Shown here: piece by piece, positions 1-9,565 of the stretch | How positions within the stretch are numbered: position 1 is the first letter of the stretch | Layout of the letters: each line of letters opens with the position of its first letter | Notes under the pieces: generated by a model | Databases searched by the model: none | What the model was told of the DNA's origin: nothing | The model's input: the letters and a program-made list of their open reading frames with translations, nothing else | NCBI GenBank assembly: GCA_026388185.1 | Contig: JAPLKG010000017.1 | Span: 124,001-188,000, forward strand | From: Candidatus Eisenbacteria bacterium | Lineage (GTDB): Bacteria; Eisenbacteria; RBG-16-71-46; JAFGJU01 | Direction: 5' to 3' | DNA: 64,000 nt | Position numbers and translations under genes: made by a program

Positions 1-633
1 TTGAAACTCGATGTGTCTCGGCCGCTCTATGTATTTCTCGAGATAAATGGTGTCGTCTCCGAAGGCCGACCTCGCTTCTCTCATGCACGCTGCGAGAGAG
101 TCCTCGAGCTCCTTTGCGTCTCGAACTATCCGCATCCCCTTACCGCCACCGCCACCCGCAGCTTTCACGAGAACGGGATAACCCATCTGATTGGCCTCGC
201 CCGCCAGCGAACCCGCGTCGTTACATCCGCCCATCATGCCAGGAATGACCGGAATGCCCGCCTTGACCATCGTCTTTCTGGATTCGACCTTGTTTCCGAG
301 AAGCCTCATGGCCTCGTGGTTTGGCCCGATGAATGTGATGCCCTCTTCCGCGCAGCGCCGGGCGAAATCGGAGTTCTCGGCCAGAAACCCGTAGCCGGGA
401 TGAACGGCGTCGGCTCCAGCCTGTTTCGCGGCGCCCATGATTTTTTCGATGTTGAGGTAGCTCTCGAGCGGCTGAGGGGGTCCGATGCAGATCGCCTCGT
501 CCGCAAACTGAACGTGAAGGCTTCCTTTGTCCGAGGTCGAATAGACGGCAACGGTAGGTATGCCCATTTCGCGGCAGGCCTTCATGACCCTGAGAGCAAT
601 CTCGCCCCTATTCGCAACAAGGATCTTGTTCAT
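1..633 (-). CDS. Biotin carboxylase subunit of an acyl-CoA (probably 3-methylcrotonyl-CoA) carboxylase, 3' part outside window
   Basis: The 211 visible residues are the N-terminal part of a biotin carboxylase, which carboxylates biotin with ATP and bicarbonate. They start MNKILVANRGEIALRVMKAC, the family's opening, with HPGYGFLAEN at about 78-87 and the ATP-grasp glycine loop KAAGGGGGKGMR at about 157-168. The reading frame runs off the left edge, so the rest of the enzyme and any fused biotin carrier domain cannot be judged. The ATG overlaps the stop of the upstream hydratase gene (ATGA), which shows translational coupling. The neighbouring carboxyltransferase is of the methylcrotonyl-CoA type, so this is most likely the MCC alpha subunit (LiuD/AccA1-like); substrate assignment rests on context. 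Confidence 0.93.
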   Translation of the reverse strand, partial: MNKILVANRGEIALRVMKACREMGIPTVAVYSTSDKGSLHVQFADEAICIGPPQPLESYLNIEKIMGAAKQAGADAVHPGYGFLAENSDFARRCAEEGITFIGPNHEAMRLLGNKVESRKTMVKAGIPVIPGMMGGCNDAGSLAGEANQMGYPVLVKAAGGGGGKGMRIVRDAKELEDSLAACMREARSAFGDDTIYLEKYIERPRHIEFQ

Positions 634-1421
634 GTGGACCAGCGGGGTTTCCGTTTCTCCAGGAATGCCTTCATTCCTTCCTGACCTTCGTCGCTCACCC
701 TCAAGTTCGCTATGGCCTCGGCCGTCATTTTCTTGGCCTCGTCAAGGCTCATGGCGGGGACCTTTCTCAGAAGTTCTTTACAGATGGCAATGGCTTTCGG
801 CCCGCTCGAAATGAGCCTCTCGACAAGCGCTGAAACGGCGTTGTCCAGATCGCCTGGCTCAACAACTTCGTTCACGAGCCCAAGCCGCATGGCTTTTTCT
901 GCGGTGAGTCTCTCTCCCGTCAACATGAATTCTCGGCAGGCGCCCTCCCCTGCCTTGCGGATGACGTACGGCGAGATGCACGCGGGTACAAGTCCGAGCT
1001 TCACTTCACTCAAGCTGAAACGCGCGTCGGACGCAGCCACGGCAATATCGCAAGCGGCCACGAAACCCATGCCGCCGCCGACGGCGGCTCCGTTCACCCT
1101 GGCAATCGTGGGGAGCGGCAGAGAATAAATGGAGTACATTAGTTCGGAAATGTCCAGGGACTCGCTCAAGTTTTCCTCGAAAGAGTAGTCCTTCACCCTC
1201 TTCATCCAGTTGAGGTCGGCTCCCGCACAAAAGCTCTTGCCGGCCCCCGTGAACACGACCACCCTCACGTCGCGAGCTTCGCGAAGCTTACGAAACACTT
1301 CAAGTAACTCCGTTATCATGCTGTCATTGAAAGCGTTATGTACCTCGGGCCTATTAAGGATGACCTTGACCACGAGCCCCTCGGCTTCGCAGCGGATGGT
1401 TCTGAAGTCCTCCTCAAACAT
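630..1421 (-). CDS. liuC: Enoyl-CoA hydratase, methylglutaconyl-CoA hydratase type (LiuC-like)
   Basis: This 263-residue crotonase-family enzyme probably interconverts 3-methylglutaconyl-CoA and HMG-CoA. The oxyanion-hole segments are visible: SFCAGADLNWMKR at about 63-75 and NGAAVGGGMGFVAACDIA near 109-126. SEVKLGLVPACISPYVI (about 138-154) is the signature of the AUH/LiuC branch, which has ISPYVI at this place. Length is normal. It lies 9 nt downstream of the carboxyltransferase gene and overlaps the biotin carboxylase start by 4 nt, so the three are one translational block. A generic short-chain enoyl-CoA hydratase cannot be excluded, but the motifs and the MCC neighbours favour the leucine-pathway enzyme. 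Confidence 0.88.
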   Translation of the reverse strand: MFEEDFRTIRCEAEGLVVKVILNRPEVHNAFNDSMITELLEVFRKLREARDVRVVVFTGAGKSFCAGADLNWMKRVKDYSFEENLSESLDISELMYSIYSLPLPTIARVNGAAVGGGMGFVAACDIAVAASDARFSLSEVKLGLVPACISPYVIRKAGEGACREFMLTGERLTAEKAMRLGLVNEVVEPGDLDNAVSALVERLISSGPKAIAICKELLRKVPAMSLDEAKKMTAEAIANLRVSDEGQEGMKAFLEKRKPRWST

Positions 1422-1430
1422 CTGTCTTCC

Positions 1431-3038
1431 TCACATCCTGAACACGCCGAACTTGTGTTCGGGGATCGGGGTGTTTAGAGCGGTAGAGATTCCAAGAGCA
1501 AGACACATGCGCGTATCGAGCGGATCTATTATCCCGTCGTCCCAGAGCCTTGCCGTGGAGTAATAGGCGCTGGACTCCTCTTCGTATTTCTTCAAGATCG
1601 GCTCCTTCATCCGCTCCTGCTCTTCCCCAGTCAGAGTCTTACCCTGCTTCCTAAGCGCGTCCACCTTCACTCTCACGAGCACGCTGGCTGCTTGCTCACC
1701 ACCCATCACACATATTTTCGCGGTGGGCCACATCCAGAGCAGCCTGGCGCCGTACGCTCTGCCGCACATGGCGTAGTTCCCGGCCCCGTACGATCCGCCC
1801 ACGATGACGGTGAACTTGGGGACGTCGGCGTTCGCCACTGCGTGGACAAGCTTGGCCCCGTCCCTCGCAATTCCGCCGTGCTCGTATTTCCTACCCACTA
1901 TGAAGCCCGTGATGTTCTGCAGAAAAACGAGAGGAATCTTTCTCACCGCGCACAGTTCTATGAAGTGTGCACCCTTCAAGGAACTTTCCGAGAAGAGCAC
2001 ACCGTTGTTTGCAAGTATCCCCACGGGGTAGCCCATTATCCGAGCGAACCCGCACACGAGAGTCGTGCCGTAAAGCTCCTTGAACTCGTGGAATCTGCTG
2101 CCGTCAACGATTCTGGCTATCACTTCCCTCACGTCGAACTGCGTCTTCAGATCCTTAGGGATGACACCGTAGAGTTCTTTCGGGTCGTACTGCGGCTCTT
2201 CCGGCTCGGCCATGTCCAGCCTGAATTTCTCCTGAGTGTTCAGGTTTTCCACTATGTTCCTGGCGATTTCAATCGCGTGAGCGTCGTTGCTGGCGTAGTG
2301 ATCGCTGACTCCCGATATCCTACAGTGCACGTCGGCACCACCGAGCTCCTCGTCCGTGACGTCTTCGCCGGTGGCGGCTTTGACGAGCGGGGGTCCTCCG
2401 ATGAAGATCGTGCCCTGTTGCCTCACGATTACGGTCTCGTCGCTCATGGCGGGCACGTAGGCGCCTCCCGCAGTACAGGAACCCAGCACGACGGACACCT
2501 GGGGAATGTTGAGCGCGGAAAGCCTTGCCTGGTTGTAGAAGATTCTGCCGAAGTGATCTCTGTCCGGAAACGTGCCCGACTGCAGGGGCAGGAAGATTCC
2601 GCCGGAATCGACGAGATAAACGCAGGGCAGGCGGTTTTCCATGGCGATTTCCTGCGCCCTGACGTGCTTCTTTATCGTCATGGGGAAATACGTGCCGCCC
2701 TTCACCGTGGCGTCGTTGGCGACGACCAGCACTTCCTTGCCGTGAACGACGCCTATCCCGGTCACCATGCTGGCGGCGGGAGCTTCGTTGTCATACATGC
2801 CGTAAGCGGCCAGAGCGCTGAGTTCCAGGAAAGGTGAGTTTCTGTCGAAAAGAAGGTCGAGTCTTTCTCGTACTGTGAGTTTACCCCGCGACTTGTGCTT
2901 TTCGATTGCGGAAGGAGGACCGCCCTTCTTCACTTGATCGAGTCTCTGCTTGAGCCCGGCCACGGCCTCTTCCATGGTGAGCTTGTTCTCTTTGAATTCA
3001 GGGTCCTGAGGATTGATCTGTGATTCAAGTACGTACAT
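1431..3038 (-). CDS. liuB: 3-Methylcrotonyl-CoA carboxylase, carboxyltransferase (beta) subunit
   Basis: This 535-residue carboxyltransferase moves the carboxyl group between carboxybiotin and an acyl-CoA. It carries the two crotonase-like halves of the family. [18 protein letters not shown] (about 185-202), [14 protein letters not shown] (about 212-225) and [14 protein letters not shown] (about 242-255) are typical of methylcrotonyl-CoA carboxylase rather than propionyl-CoA carboxylase, as is GGIFLPLQ near 147. The start is the ATG at 3038, preceded by AAGGTG at 7 nt; a TTG two codons upstream overlaps that site and is less likely. It sits between the DUF35 gene and the hydratase gene in the same operon. 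Geranyl-CoA carboxylase is a related alternative. Confidence 0.9.
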   Translation of the reverse strand: MYVLESQINPQDPEFKENKLTMEEAVAGLKQRLDQVKKGGPPSAIEKHKSRGKLTVRERLDLLFDRNSPFLELSALAAYGMYDNEAPAASMVTGIGVVHGKEVLVVANDATVKGGTYFPMTIKKHVRAQEIAMENRLPCVYLVDSGGIFLPLQSGTFPDRDHFGRIFYNQARLSALNIPQVSVVLGSCTAGGAYVPAMSDETVIVRQQGTIFIGGPPLVKAATGEDVTDEELGGADVHCRISGVSDHYASNDAHAIEIARNIVENLNTQEKFRLDMAEPEEPQYDPKELYGVIPKDLKTQFDVREVIARIVDGSRFHEFKELYGTTLVCGFARIMGYPVGILANNGVLFSESSLKGAHFIELCAVRKIPLVFLQNITGFIVGRKYEHGGIARDGAKLVHAVANADVPKFTVIVGGSYGAGNYAMCGRAYGARLLWMWPTAKICVMGGEQAASVLVRVKVDALRKQGKTLTGEEQERMKEPILKKYEEESSAYYSTARLWDDGIIDPLDTRMCLALGISTALNTPIPEHKFGVFRM

Positions 3039-3081
3039 TGTCAATCACCTTCGCACGCGCCTTCGCGCATGTTCGAAAGAC

Positions 3082-3474
3082 CTAGCTTACAGGCACGCAC
3101 TTGTACCCGTAGCAGAGTATGCCCGCGCTTCCGTCCTCTTGAATGCGGCGGAATTCCACTCTCACCTTCTGGCCCACGTGTATCTTGTCGAGCGGACAAT
3201 CGACTATTTGCGTGGTGATCTTGACGCCGCCATCGAGCTCGACAATTCCTACGGCGTACGGCGCCTGGTCAGAGAATTGAGACGGAGCCACGCGTATCAC
3301 GGTGAAGGTCCGCACAACGCCGCCCTCGGACAACCTCACGGCATCAAACTCCATGCTCCCACACTTCGGGCACTTGCTTCTAGGCGGGAAGCAAATCCTC
3401 CCGCAGCGTTTGCATTTCTCTGCCTCGAGACGATATCTCTGCGGGATTTCCCTCCAATAACGTGCCGGAAACAT
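3082..3474 (-). CDS. DUF35 zinc-ribbon/OB-fold acyl-CoA-associated protein
   Basis: A 130-residue protein with an N-terminal rubredoxin-like zinc ribbon (CKRCG at about 21-25 and CPKCG at about 35-39), followed by an OB-fold-like beta domain with the conserved YAVGIVELDGGVKI segment. In archaea, DUF35 proteins bridge acetoacetyl-CoA thiolase and HMG-CoA synthase and help the intermediate pass between them. Here the gene follows the thiolase with a 1-nt TGATG overlap, and HMG-CoA synthase is the next gene upstream, so the same three-protein complex is likely. It has no catalytic residues of its own. The family call is firm; the complex is inferred from known archaeal relatives. Confidence 0.88.
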   Translation of the reverse strand: MFPARYWREIPQRYRLEAEKCKRCGRICFPPRSKCPKCGSMEFDAVRLSEGGVVRTFTVIRVAPSQFSDQAPYAVGIVELDGGVKITTQIVDCPLDKIHVGQKVRVEFRRIQEDGSAGILCYGYKCVPVS

Positions 3475-4631
3475 CAGGCCACCTCCAGTATGTGTACGAC
3501 GGTGCTGCCGCCTGTTCCACCCATGTTCTGAGTCAGCCCTCTCCTTGCACCCTTGACTTGTCTCTTTCCTGACTCGCCTCTCAATTGCTCGGTAATCTCA
3601 ACGATCTGAGCGACGCCCGTGGCTCCCACGGGGTGCCCCTTCGACTTAAGCCCACCGCTCGTGTTGACGGGGATGCGACCCCCGAGAGCAGTGAGTCCGC
3701 TCTCCGCGGCTTTTCCGCCCTCCCCTCTCTCAACGAAACCCAAGGCTTCGATAACACAAATCTCTGCGATCGTGAAGCAGTCGTGGACCTCCGCGAGACT
3801 TATGTCGGAGGGCCCCACGCCTGCCATCTTGTACGCTCGCTCGGCCGCTCTCTTCGTCGCGGCGAATTCACAGAAGTCTTCCCTGTCGTGCAGGGCGATT
3901 GTGTCAGTGGAGCTGCCAGAGCCTGTGACCTTGATCAGCGGTTTCTTCGTGAACTTCTTCGCCGCGTCAAGAGGACAGAGAATCACGGCAGCGGCCCCGT
4001 CAGTTATCGGTGAACAGTCCAGTATGCGCAGCGGGTCCGCCACCAGGACCGATTTCAGTACCGCGTCGACCGTTATTTCGTATGGGTATTGGGCCCTGGG
4101 GTTCATCGCACCATGCTTGTGATTCTTCACGGCGACGTGAGCAATCTGTTCCCTGGTCGTACCGAACCGCCTCATGTGATCGCTCGCCATCATGGCGTAG
4201 AGCCCGGGAAAAGTCACGCCCTGGTAGCCCTCGTACTCCTGGTCCGCCGCCGTGGCGAGCGCGTAAGTGGCACCGTCTCCGCTCACGTCAGTCATTTTCT
4301 CAACGCCGCCCACGAGCACGATGTCGCTAATTCCAGAGGCGACCTCGATGTATCCGCTCCTGAAGGCGACGCCCCCGGAGGCGCAGGCAGACTCGACTCT
4401 CGCGGCTGATATTCCGGCGACCCCCACGTAGTCTGCAAGTAGAGAGGCCAGATGCTCCTGGCCGACAAAAAGCCCGCTGCTCATGCAGCCGACGTACATC
4501 GAGTCAATTTTGTCAACACCGGCATCGCCGATGGCCGCCAGAGCGGCGTCAACAAATATCTGTCTCAAGGATTTCTTCCAGAGCTCCCCCCACTGGCTCA
4601 TTCCCACTCCGATTACTGCGACTTCGCGCAT
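3474..4631 (-). CDS. Acetyl-CoA acetyltransferase (archaeal/SCP2-type thiolase)
   Basis: This 385-residue thiolase interconverts two acetyl-CoA with acetoacetyl-CoA and CoA. The nucleophilic Cys is in ESACASGG (about 79-86), and the catalytic His is in [14 protein letters not shown] near 330-343. The usual C-terminal CxG motif is absent: QNMGGTGGS stands in its place, as in archaeal/SCP2-like thiolases that work with DUF35 partners. The start is ATG 4631, with GGAGG 5 nt upstream; the GTG 12 nt further out sits inside that Shine-Dalgarno site. It lies 70 nt downstream of HMG-CoA synthase and is coupled to the DUF35 gene. It would supply, or cleave, acetoacetyl-CoA for the HMG-CoA step. Confidence 0.9.
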   Translation of the reverse strand: MREVAVIGVGMSQWGELWKKSLRQIFVDAALAAIGDAGVDKIDSMYVGCMSSGLFVGQEHLASLLADYVGVAGISAARVESACASGGVAFRSGYIEVASGISDIVLVGGVEKMTDVSGDGATYALATAADQEYEGYQGVTFPGLYAMMASDHMRRFGTTREQIAHVAVKNHKHGAMNPRAQYPYEITVDAVLKSVLVADPLRILDCSPITDGAAAVILCPLDAAKKFTKKPLIKVTGSGSSTDTIALHDREDFCEFAATKRAAERAYKMAGVGPSDISLAEVHDCFTIAEICVIEALGFVERGEGGKAAESGLTALGGRIPVNTSGGLKSKGHPVGATGVAQIVEITEQLRGESGKRQVKGARRGLTQNMGGTGGSTVVHILEVA

Positions 4632-4701
4632 ACGCACCTCCACCGCGGAAATCTAGGTTTGCCGACCATTCACTCTCACGTCCGTATCCGTTCCCGGGCG
4701 C

Positions 4702-5745
4702 CTATTCGTTCTTGAGAATCTTTCCTCTGAACTTGGCATAGACGCCATACTCGATGTAGCTCTTCCTATCCAACTGCTGTCTCGTTTTCGGAGCCAGATT
4801 CTGCACCTTCTCGATTTCCTTTGTCACCTCGAAGACGAACGCATCACTTCCGGCTCCCGAACCGTACGAGGTCATGAAGATCTTGTCTCCGGGTTTCGCT
4901 ACGTCAAGGATTGCGGTCAATCCCATGGGCGAAGAACCGGAATAAGTATTGCCTAGAATCGGTGAGAGCCAGCCGGTTTCCAGTTGTTCCTTCTTGAAGC
5001 CCAGCTTCTGTCCCACCTGCATCGGGAATTTGCCGTTGGGCTGATGGAAGACTGCGTAAGCGAAATCCTGCGGCTTCAGGCTCATTTTTTCCATCATCTG
5101 CGTTGCGGCAGTGGTGACGTGGCGGAAATACGCCTGCTCACCGGTGAAACGGCCGCCGTGTCTGGGATAATACTCGTACTCTCGTCTCCAGAAATCGGGA
5201 GTGTCCGTCATGAAGGTGTGCGTGCCCAGCACCTTCGCCACTCCGTCTTCCTTTCCGAAGATGAAGGCAGCAGCGCCGGCTGCAGCGGAGTATTCGAGGG
5301 CATCGCCCGGCGCTCCCTGCGACGTGTCGGCGCCTATTGCCAAGCCGTACTTGACCATACCGCCCTGGACAAGACCTATACAAACGAACATCGCCTCGCT
5401 TCCCGCCTTGCACGCAAACTCGAAGTCTGCACAGTGCGTGTTCGGCGAGGTCCCTATGGCTTCAGAGACGACCGTACCGCTGGGCTTCACGGCGTACGGA
5501 TGGGATTCGGAACCGACGTAAGTGGCTTCTATGAGGGACGGGTTGATTTTGGCCCGCTTCAAGGCATTCCTGGCGGCTTCAACGGACATCGTTATCGTGT
5601 CCTGGTCCGGCGAAGGGACGGATTTCTCGACGAGCATGAGTCCCCTCTTGTAGCTCTCGGCGTCCGCACCCCAGACCTTGGCGATCTCCTCAACTTTGAT
5701 GCGATGCATGGGCACGTAGGCTCCGTAGCCGACTATTCCTGCCAT
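4702..5745 (-). CDS. Hydroxymethylglutaryl-CoA synthase, archaeal type
   Basis: This 347-residue enzyme condenses acetoacetyl-CoA with acetyl-CoA to HMG-CoA, or does the reverse. The length and sequence match the short archaeal family: opening [12 protein letters not shown], catalytic Glu in [13 protein letters not shown] (about 77-89), nucleophilic Cys112 in [11 protein letters not shown], and catalytic His in [11 protein letters not shown] near 231-241. GGAGG lies 5 nt before the ATG. It is first in the operon and has a clear promoter about 100 nt upstream. No HMG-CoA reductase or mevalonate gene is nearby; the downstream genes belong to leucine/isovaleryl-CoA metabolism, which suggests a use other than isoprenoid synthesis. 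Confidence 0.93.
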   Translation of the reverse strand: MAGIVGYGAYVPMHRIKVEEIAKVWGADAESYKRGLMLVEKSVPSPDQDTITMSVEAARNALKRAKINPSLIEATYVGSESHPYAVKPSGTVVSEAIGTSPNTHCADFEFACKAGSEAMFVCIGLVQGGMVKYGLAIGADTSQGAPGDALEYSAAAGAAAFIFGKEDGVAKVLGTHTFMTDTPDFWRREYEYYPRHGGRFTGEQAYFRHVTTAATQMMEKMSLKPQDFAYAVFHQPNGKFPMQVGQKLGFKKEQLETGWLSPILGNTYSGSSPMGLTAILDVAKPGDKIFMTSYGSGAGSDAFVFEVTKEIEKVQNLAPKTRQQLDRKSYIEYGVYAKFRGKILKNE

Positions 5746-5853
5746 GACTTCCTCCTTCCCTCGTTTTCCTTCCCTGTCTCAAGAAAAGGCATAGGTTCTC
5801 ACGAAACTGGTGCGAGACGAGCGGGTGTAACGACACAACTAGCCAAGATTCAG

Positions 5854-5882
5854 ATGATAGCATCTCTGCCGATAATCGTCAA
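5854..5882 (-). promoter_or_regulatory. Promoter of the HMG-CoA synthase operon
   Basis: On the minus strand TTGACG (5882-5877) is followed after 17 nt by TATCAT (5859-5854). Each hexamer matches the sigma-70 consensus at 5 of 6 positions. The start would fall near 5847 and leave a leader of about 100 nt before ATG 5745. Confidence 0.78.
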
Positions 5883-6001
5883 TCTTGTCCGAGCACCATG
5901 GGGTGCGAGGAATGCACGGGCGTCGCGCGATCACGCACACAACGGTCACTGACCGCACTACCCTTGACTACGCGGGGGCCCTCTGGCATTATTGGAAAGA
6001 T

Positions 6002-6970
6002 ATGAACCAAGCTCAAGTCAAGCTCATGTTCCGAGCCGCCGCCAAAGCCGCAAAGGCGGCCGGCAGGATTCTCAAGTCAAGGGCTTCCCTCAGGAAGAGG
6101 GTGACCTACAAGGGCAGAGTGAATCTTGTCACAGAGGTGGACACGCTCTCCGAGGCGACCATAGTCAGCTACCTGGCGGCACGATTCCCGAATCATTCAT
6201 TCCTGGCGGAAGAAGGCGGCGTTACCCAATCCGGCTCCGAGTTCCAGTGGGTGATAGACCCCCTCGACGGCACAACCAACTACGTCCACGGCTATCCCAT
6301 TTACTCCGTTTCAATTGCCCTTCGCCGTCGTGAGTCCACCGTGCTGGGCGTCGTCTATGACCCAAACCTGGACGAGCTCTTCGGAGCAATCGAAGGCGGC
6401 GGCGCGCATCTCAACGGAAAGAAGATACGAGTGTCCGCCACGGCTTCCTTGTCCCAGAGCCTGCTCGCAACCGGTTTCCCTTACGACGTTCGAGAGAGCA
6501 AGAATAACAACCTCGACCACTTTTCCAATTTCGCCGTGCGGGCGCAGGCCGTGCGACGCGGAGGCTCTGCCGCCCTGGACCTTTGCCAGGTAGCCTGTGG
6601 CAGGCTGGATGGTTTCTGGGAGCTCAAGCTTGGCCCCTGGGACACGGCCGCGGGCGCCTTGATCGTCAAGGAGGCCGGCGGAACGCTGACCGATTTCAGC
6701 GGCAACGACTTCGATATATTCAAGAAAGAAATCGCGGCTTCGAATGGGAAGATTCACAAGGAGATGCTGAGGACGCTCGAGCTGTCTCTCGACAACGCTC
6801 GGCGCACAAGAGGCGGTTCTCGCCCTCGGCGCACCAAGAATGGCTCACGCGCCCGCAGCGCAGGGGGCGGGCCCGGATCGCAGCAGTTCCGCTCGCGTGC
6901 GAAGCACACTCGGGGCTTGAGGTCCCCACTCTCGCGCACGGACGGCAGGCGGAACGGCGTAGGGCGTTGA
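6002..6970 (+). CDS. suhB: Inositol monophosphatase family protein (SuhB-like) with Arg-rich C-terminal tail
   Basis: The first 265 or so residues are a complete IMPase-family enzyme, a Mg-dependent, Li-sensitive sugar-phosphate phosphatase. Metal-binding motifs are visible: EVDTLSEATI near 46 (first ligand region), FLAEEGG near 68-74, WVIDPLDGTTNYVHGYP (about 82-98) and GPWDTAAGALIVKEAGG near 219-235. Residues from about 266 to 322 form an Arg/Gly/Ser-rich tail with some 17 arginines that family members lack. I chose ATG 6002 because the fold begins there; an upstream TTG at 5885 would add 39 unrelated residues. The Shine-Dalgarno (GGAAAG) is only 2 nt away, so the start is not secure. Substrate is not determinable. 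Confidence 0.87.
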   Translation: MNQAQVKLMFRAAAKAAKAAGRILKSRASLRKRVTYKGRVNLVTEVDTLSEATIVSYLAARFPNHSFLAEEGGVTQSGSEFQWVIDPLDGTTNYVHGYPIYSVSIALRRRESTVLGVVYDPNLDELFGAIEGGGAHLNGKKIRVSATASLSQSLLATGFPYDVRESKNNNLDHFSNFAVRAQAVRRGGSAALDLCQVACGRLDGFWELKLGPWDTAAGALIVKEAGGTLTDFSGNDFDIFKKEIAASNGKIHKEMLRTLELSLDNARRTRGGSRPRRTKNGSRARSAGGGPGSQQFRSRAKHTRGLRSPLSRTDGRRNGVGR

Positions 6971-7053
6971 CGAACTTCCGCGCCTGTGTCAGACTCTCTA
7001 CCTCGAAATGAAAACAGGCCGCGCGCCTGAACTTCCAACGTGGAGGCAAAGAA

Positions 7054-9537
7054 GTGAAAGAAAGAAAACTCCCCGAGGTTCCCGTTTCCAAGCTCAGGTG
7101 GAAGTGCCCGATCGAGAAACTTGACTTCAACTCTACCAAGGACGTCGAACCCTGCACAAAGATCATCGGCCAGGAGCGGGCTCTGAAGGCCGTGCGGCTC
7201 GGGCTGGAAATTGAGAGCGCGGGTTTCAACATCTACGTAGCAGGTTTTGTCGGGACAGGCAGAAACTCGACCATAAAGAGACTCCTCGAAGAGCTGGAAA
7301 AGGGGGAGACTCCTCCGGACGACCTCTGCTACGTGAACAACTTCAAGAATCCAGATGTGCCGACCTTGATCACGCTTCCGGCGGGAAAAGGAAAAGTCCT
7401 GAGGCGCGACATAAATCTGTTGATAGAGACTCTGCGAAGAAACGTGCCCCTCATCTTTGAGGACGAGCGCTATCAGGAGAACAAGAAGAAGCTTCTCGAA
7501 TCGTTCAAGAGCAAAGAAAAGGAAATCCTAAAGGCTCTGGAGAAGCGCGTCGAAACGGACGGCTTCGTCCTGGCTCAGGTCCAGACGGGTCCCTTCACGA
7601 GACCGGAAGTGCTTCCAGTGGTCGGAGAAAACGCAGTCTCGATGGAGACTCTCGAGAAATACGTGGAGGAAGGCAAGTACAAGCAAGAGGATCTGGACCA
7701 GAAGAAGGTGCAATACGAACACCTATCCGGAGACCTCGAGGCCGCCTTCAAGGACGTGAGGAAGATCGAGAAGCAGATGAAGGCCGAGCTCGACAATTTC
7801 GACATGGTCGCCGTCATGCCTCTCGTCAAGGACGCCATAGGGGAGCTCAAGCAAAAGTACGCGAAATATCCAAAGCTCCTGGTTTACGTTGAAGAGGTGC
7901 AGACTGACATCATCCAGAACATCGACAAGTTCAAGCCCAAGGTGGAGCAGCCGGCAATGCTGGCGCCCTTCATGCCGTTCCAACCGAGGACGGATGAATT
8001 CCTTGAATACGAAGTGAACGTCGTCGTAGACAATTCTGAGATAAAGGGAAGGCCGGTCATAATCGAGACCACGCCGACCTACAGGAATCTCTTCGGTTCG
8101 ATCGAGAGAGTCGTCGGCAGGTTCGGCGAATGGAAGAGCGACTTCACGCGCATAAAGGCCGGGTCTCTGATGAAGGCCAACGGAGGCTACCTCGTCTTGA
8201 ACGCTCTTGACGTGCTCACCGAACCGGGCGCGTGGAACGCGCTCAAGCGCACGATAAGAAACAGAATTATAGAGATGCAGCCTTACGATCCTTTCTACTT
8301 GTTCGGCGGCACTTCTCTCAAGCCGGAACCTGTGGATTTCAAGTTGAAGGTCGTAATGATAGGCGACGCCTACCTCTACTCCCTCCTCTACGCCTACGAC
8401 GAGGATTTCAGGAAGACCTTCAAGATAAAGGCGGACTTCGACACCGTGATGAAGCGGAGCAAGGACACAATCTACGACTACGCGTGCTTCATCGCCAAAG
8501 TCTGTAGGGACGAAGGACTTCGTCACTTCGACAAGAGCGGCGTCGCCGCCGTTGCCGAATACGCCGTGAGGCTGGCCGGAAACCAGGAAAAGCTCACCGC
8601 GCGCTTTCTCCAGATCGCCGACATAGTGAAAGAGGCGAACTACTGGGCCTCCAAGGACCGCGGCGAGCTTGTTCAGGGGAAGCACGTCGAGAGGGCGATC
8701 TACGAAAAGATCTACCGCGTGAAGCTCATTGAAGAGAAGATACAGGAGCTCATTGAGCGCGGCATTCTGATGATCGACATAGAGGGCGCCAGCGTGGGTC
8801 AGGTGAACGGGCTTGCGGTGTACGACCTCGGCGATCACGTTTTTGCCAAGCCCTCAAAGATCACGGCGCAGACTTCCCTGGGTAGGGCCGGCATCATAAA
8901 CATAGAGAGAGAAGCCAACTTGAGCGGCCGCACTCACGACAAGGGCGTGCTCATAATGACCGGCTACGTGAGGGCGATGTATGCCCGCAAGAGACCCCTG
9001 ACGCTGAGCGCAAGCCTCTGCTTCGAGCAATCGTATGCCGGAGTGGAAGGAGACAGCGCCTCCGCTGCCGAGCTCTTTGCGTTCATGTCGAGCCTGGCCG
9101 AGGTGCCCCTGAGACAGGACATAGCCGTTACGGGCTCGGTGAACCAGAAGGGAGAAATCCAGCCGATCGGAGGCGTGAACGAGAAGATCGAAGGCTTTTT
9201 CGACGTCTGCAAGGCGAACGAGCTCACCGGCACGCAGGGGGTGATAATCCCGGAGCGGAACGTGCAGGAGCTGATGCTGAGGAACGACGTCGTGCAGGCC
9301 GCGCAGGAAGGCAAGTTCCACATCTACACGATGAAGAAGGTCGAGGACGGGATTGCGATATTGACCGGCATGCCGGCCGGCGAGCGCGGCAAGAACGGAG
9401 AATACCCCAAGGGAACCGTCAACCACCTGGTCGACAAGAAGCTCCTCCAGATGAGCGAGCAAATGAAGGAATTCGGCGAGAAATCCAGGGGCGAGGAAGA
9501 AGAGGCGCCGAAGAAGGCGGAGAAGGGCCGAGGATAG
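7054..9537 (+). CDS. Lon-like ATP-dependent protease (AAA_32/S16, COG1067 type)
   Basis: This 827-residue protein resembles LonB-type proteases without the classical Lon N-domain. Its nucleotide-binding loop near 65-72 reads GTGRNST, the Arg-for-Lys version usual in this branch. A long helical, charged insertion fills about 140-300. The C-terminal S16 peptidase has the Ser-Lys dyad: Ser668 in EGDSASAAE and Lys711 in GGVNEKIEGFF, 43 residues apart as in Lon. The last 40 residues are charged and low-complexity. The start is GTG 7054 with GGAGG 7 nt upstream. It is 83 nt downstream of the suhB-like gene and probably co-transcribed. It likely degrades misfolded or regulatory proteins; substrates are unknown. 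Confidence 0.9.
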   Translation: MKERKLPEVPVSKLRWKCPIEKLDFNSTKDVEPCTKIIGQERALKAVRLGLEIESAGFNIYVAGFVGTGRNSTIKRLLEELEKGETPPDDLCYVNNFKNPDVPTLITLPAGKGKVLRRDINLLIETLRRNVPLIFEDERYQENKKKLLESFKSKEKEILKALEKRVETDGFVLAQVQTGPFTRPEVLPVVGENAVSMETLEKYVEEGKYKQEDLDQKKVQYEHLSGDLEAAFKDVRKIEKQMKAELDNFDMVAVMPLVKDAIGELKQKYAKYPKLLVYVEEVQTDIIQNIDKFKPKVEQPAMLAPFMPFQPRTDEFLEYEVNVVVDNSEIKGRPVIIETTPTYRNLFGSIERVVGRFGEWKSDFTRIKAGSLMKANGGYLVLNALDVLTEPGAWNALKRTIRNRIIEMQPYDPFYLFGGTSLKPEPVDFKLKVVMIGDAYLYSLLYAYDEDFRKTFKIKADFDTVMKRSKDTIYDYACFIAKVCRDEGLRHFDKSGVAAVAEYAVRLAGNQEKLTARFLQIADIVKEANYWASKDRGELVQGKHVERAIYEKIYRVKLIEEKIQELIERGILMIDIEGASVGQVNGLAVYDLGDHVFAKPSKITAQTSLGRAGIINIEREANLSGRTHDKGVLIMTGYVRAMYARKRPLTLSASLCFEQSYAGVEGDSASAAELFAFMSSLAEVPLRQDIAVTGSVNQKGEIQPIGGVNEKIEGFFDVCKANELTGTQGVIIPERNVQELMLRNDVVQAAQEGKFHIYTMKKVEDGIAILTGMPAGERGKNGEYPKGTVNHLVDKKLLQMSEQMKEFGEKSRGEEEEAPKKAEKGRG

Positions 9538-9565
9538 GCGGGAGACAAGAGATCACGTCAACGGC

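Noticed and set aside
1692-2837. Long plus-strand open frame (381 codons) opposite the MCC beta gene
   Set aside because: It lies wholly inside a well-supported gene on the other strand, is rich in His, Arg and Val as antisense frames of GC-rich genes are, and has no family motif.
4984-5952. Plus-strand frame of 322 codons across HMG-CoA synthase and its promoter
   Set aside because: Antisense to a clear enzyme gene; no ribosome site or recognisable domain.
5964-5992. TTGACT-17-CATTAT as promoter of the SuhB-like gene
   Set aside because: The start would fall about 3 nt before ATG 6002, leaving no room for a ribosome site; the hexamers may be chance.
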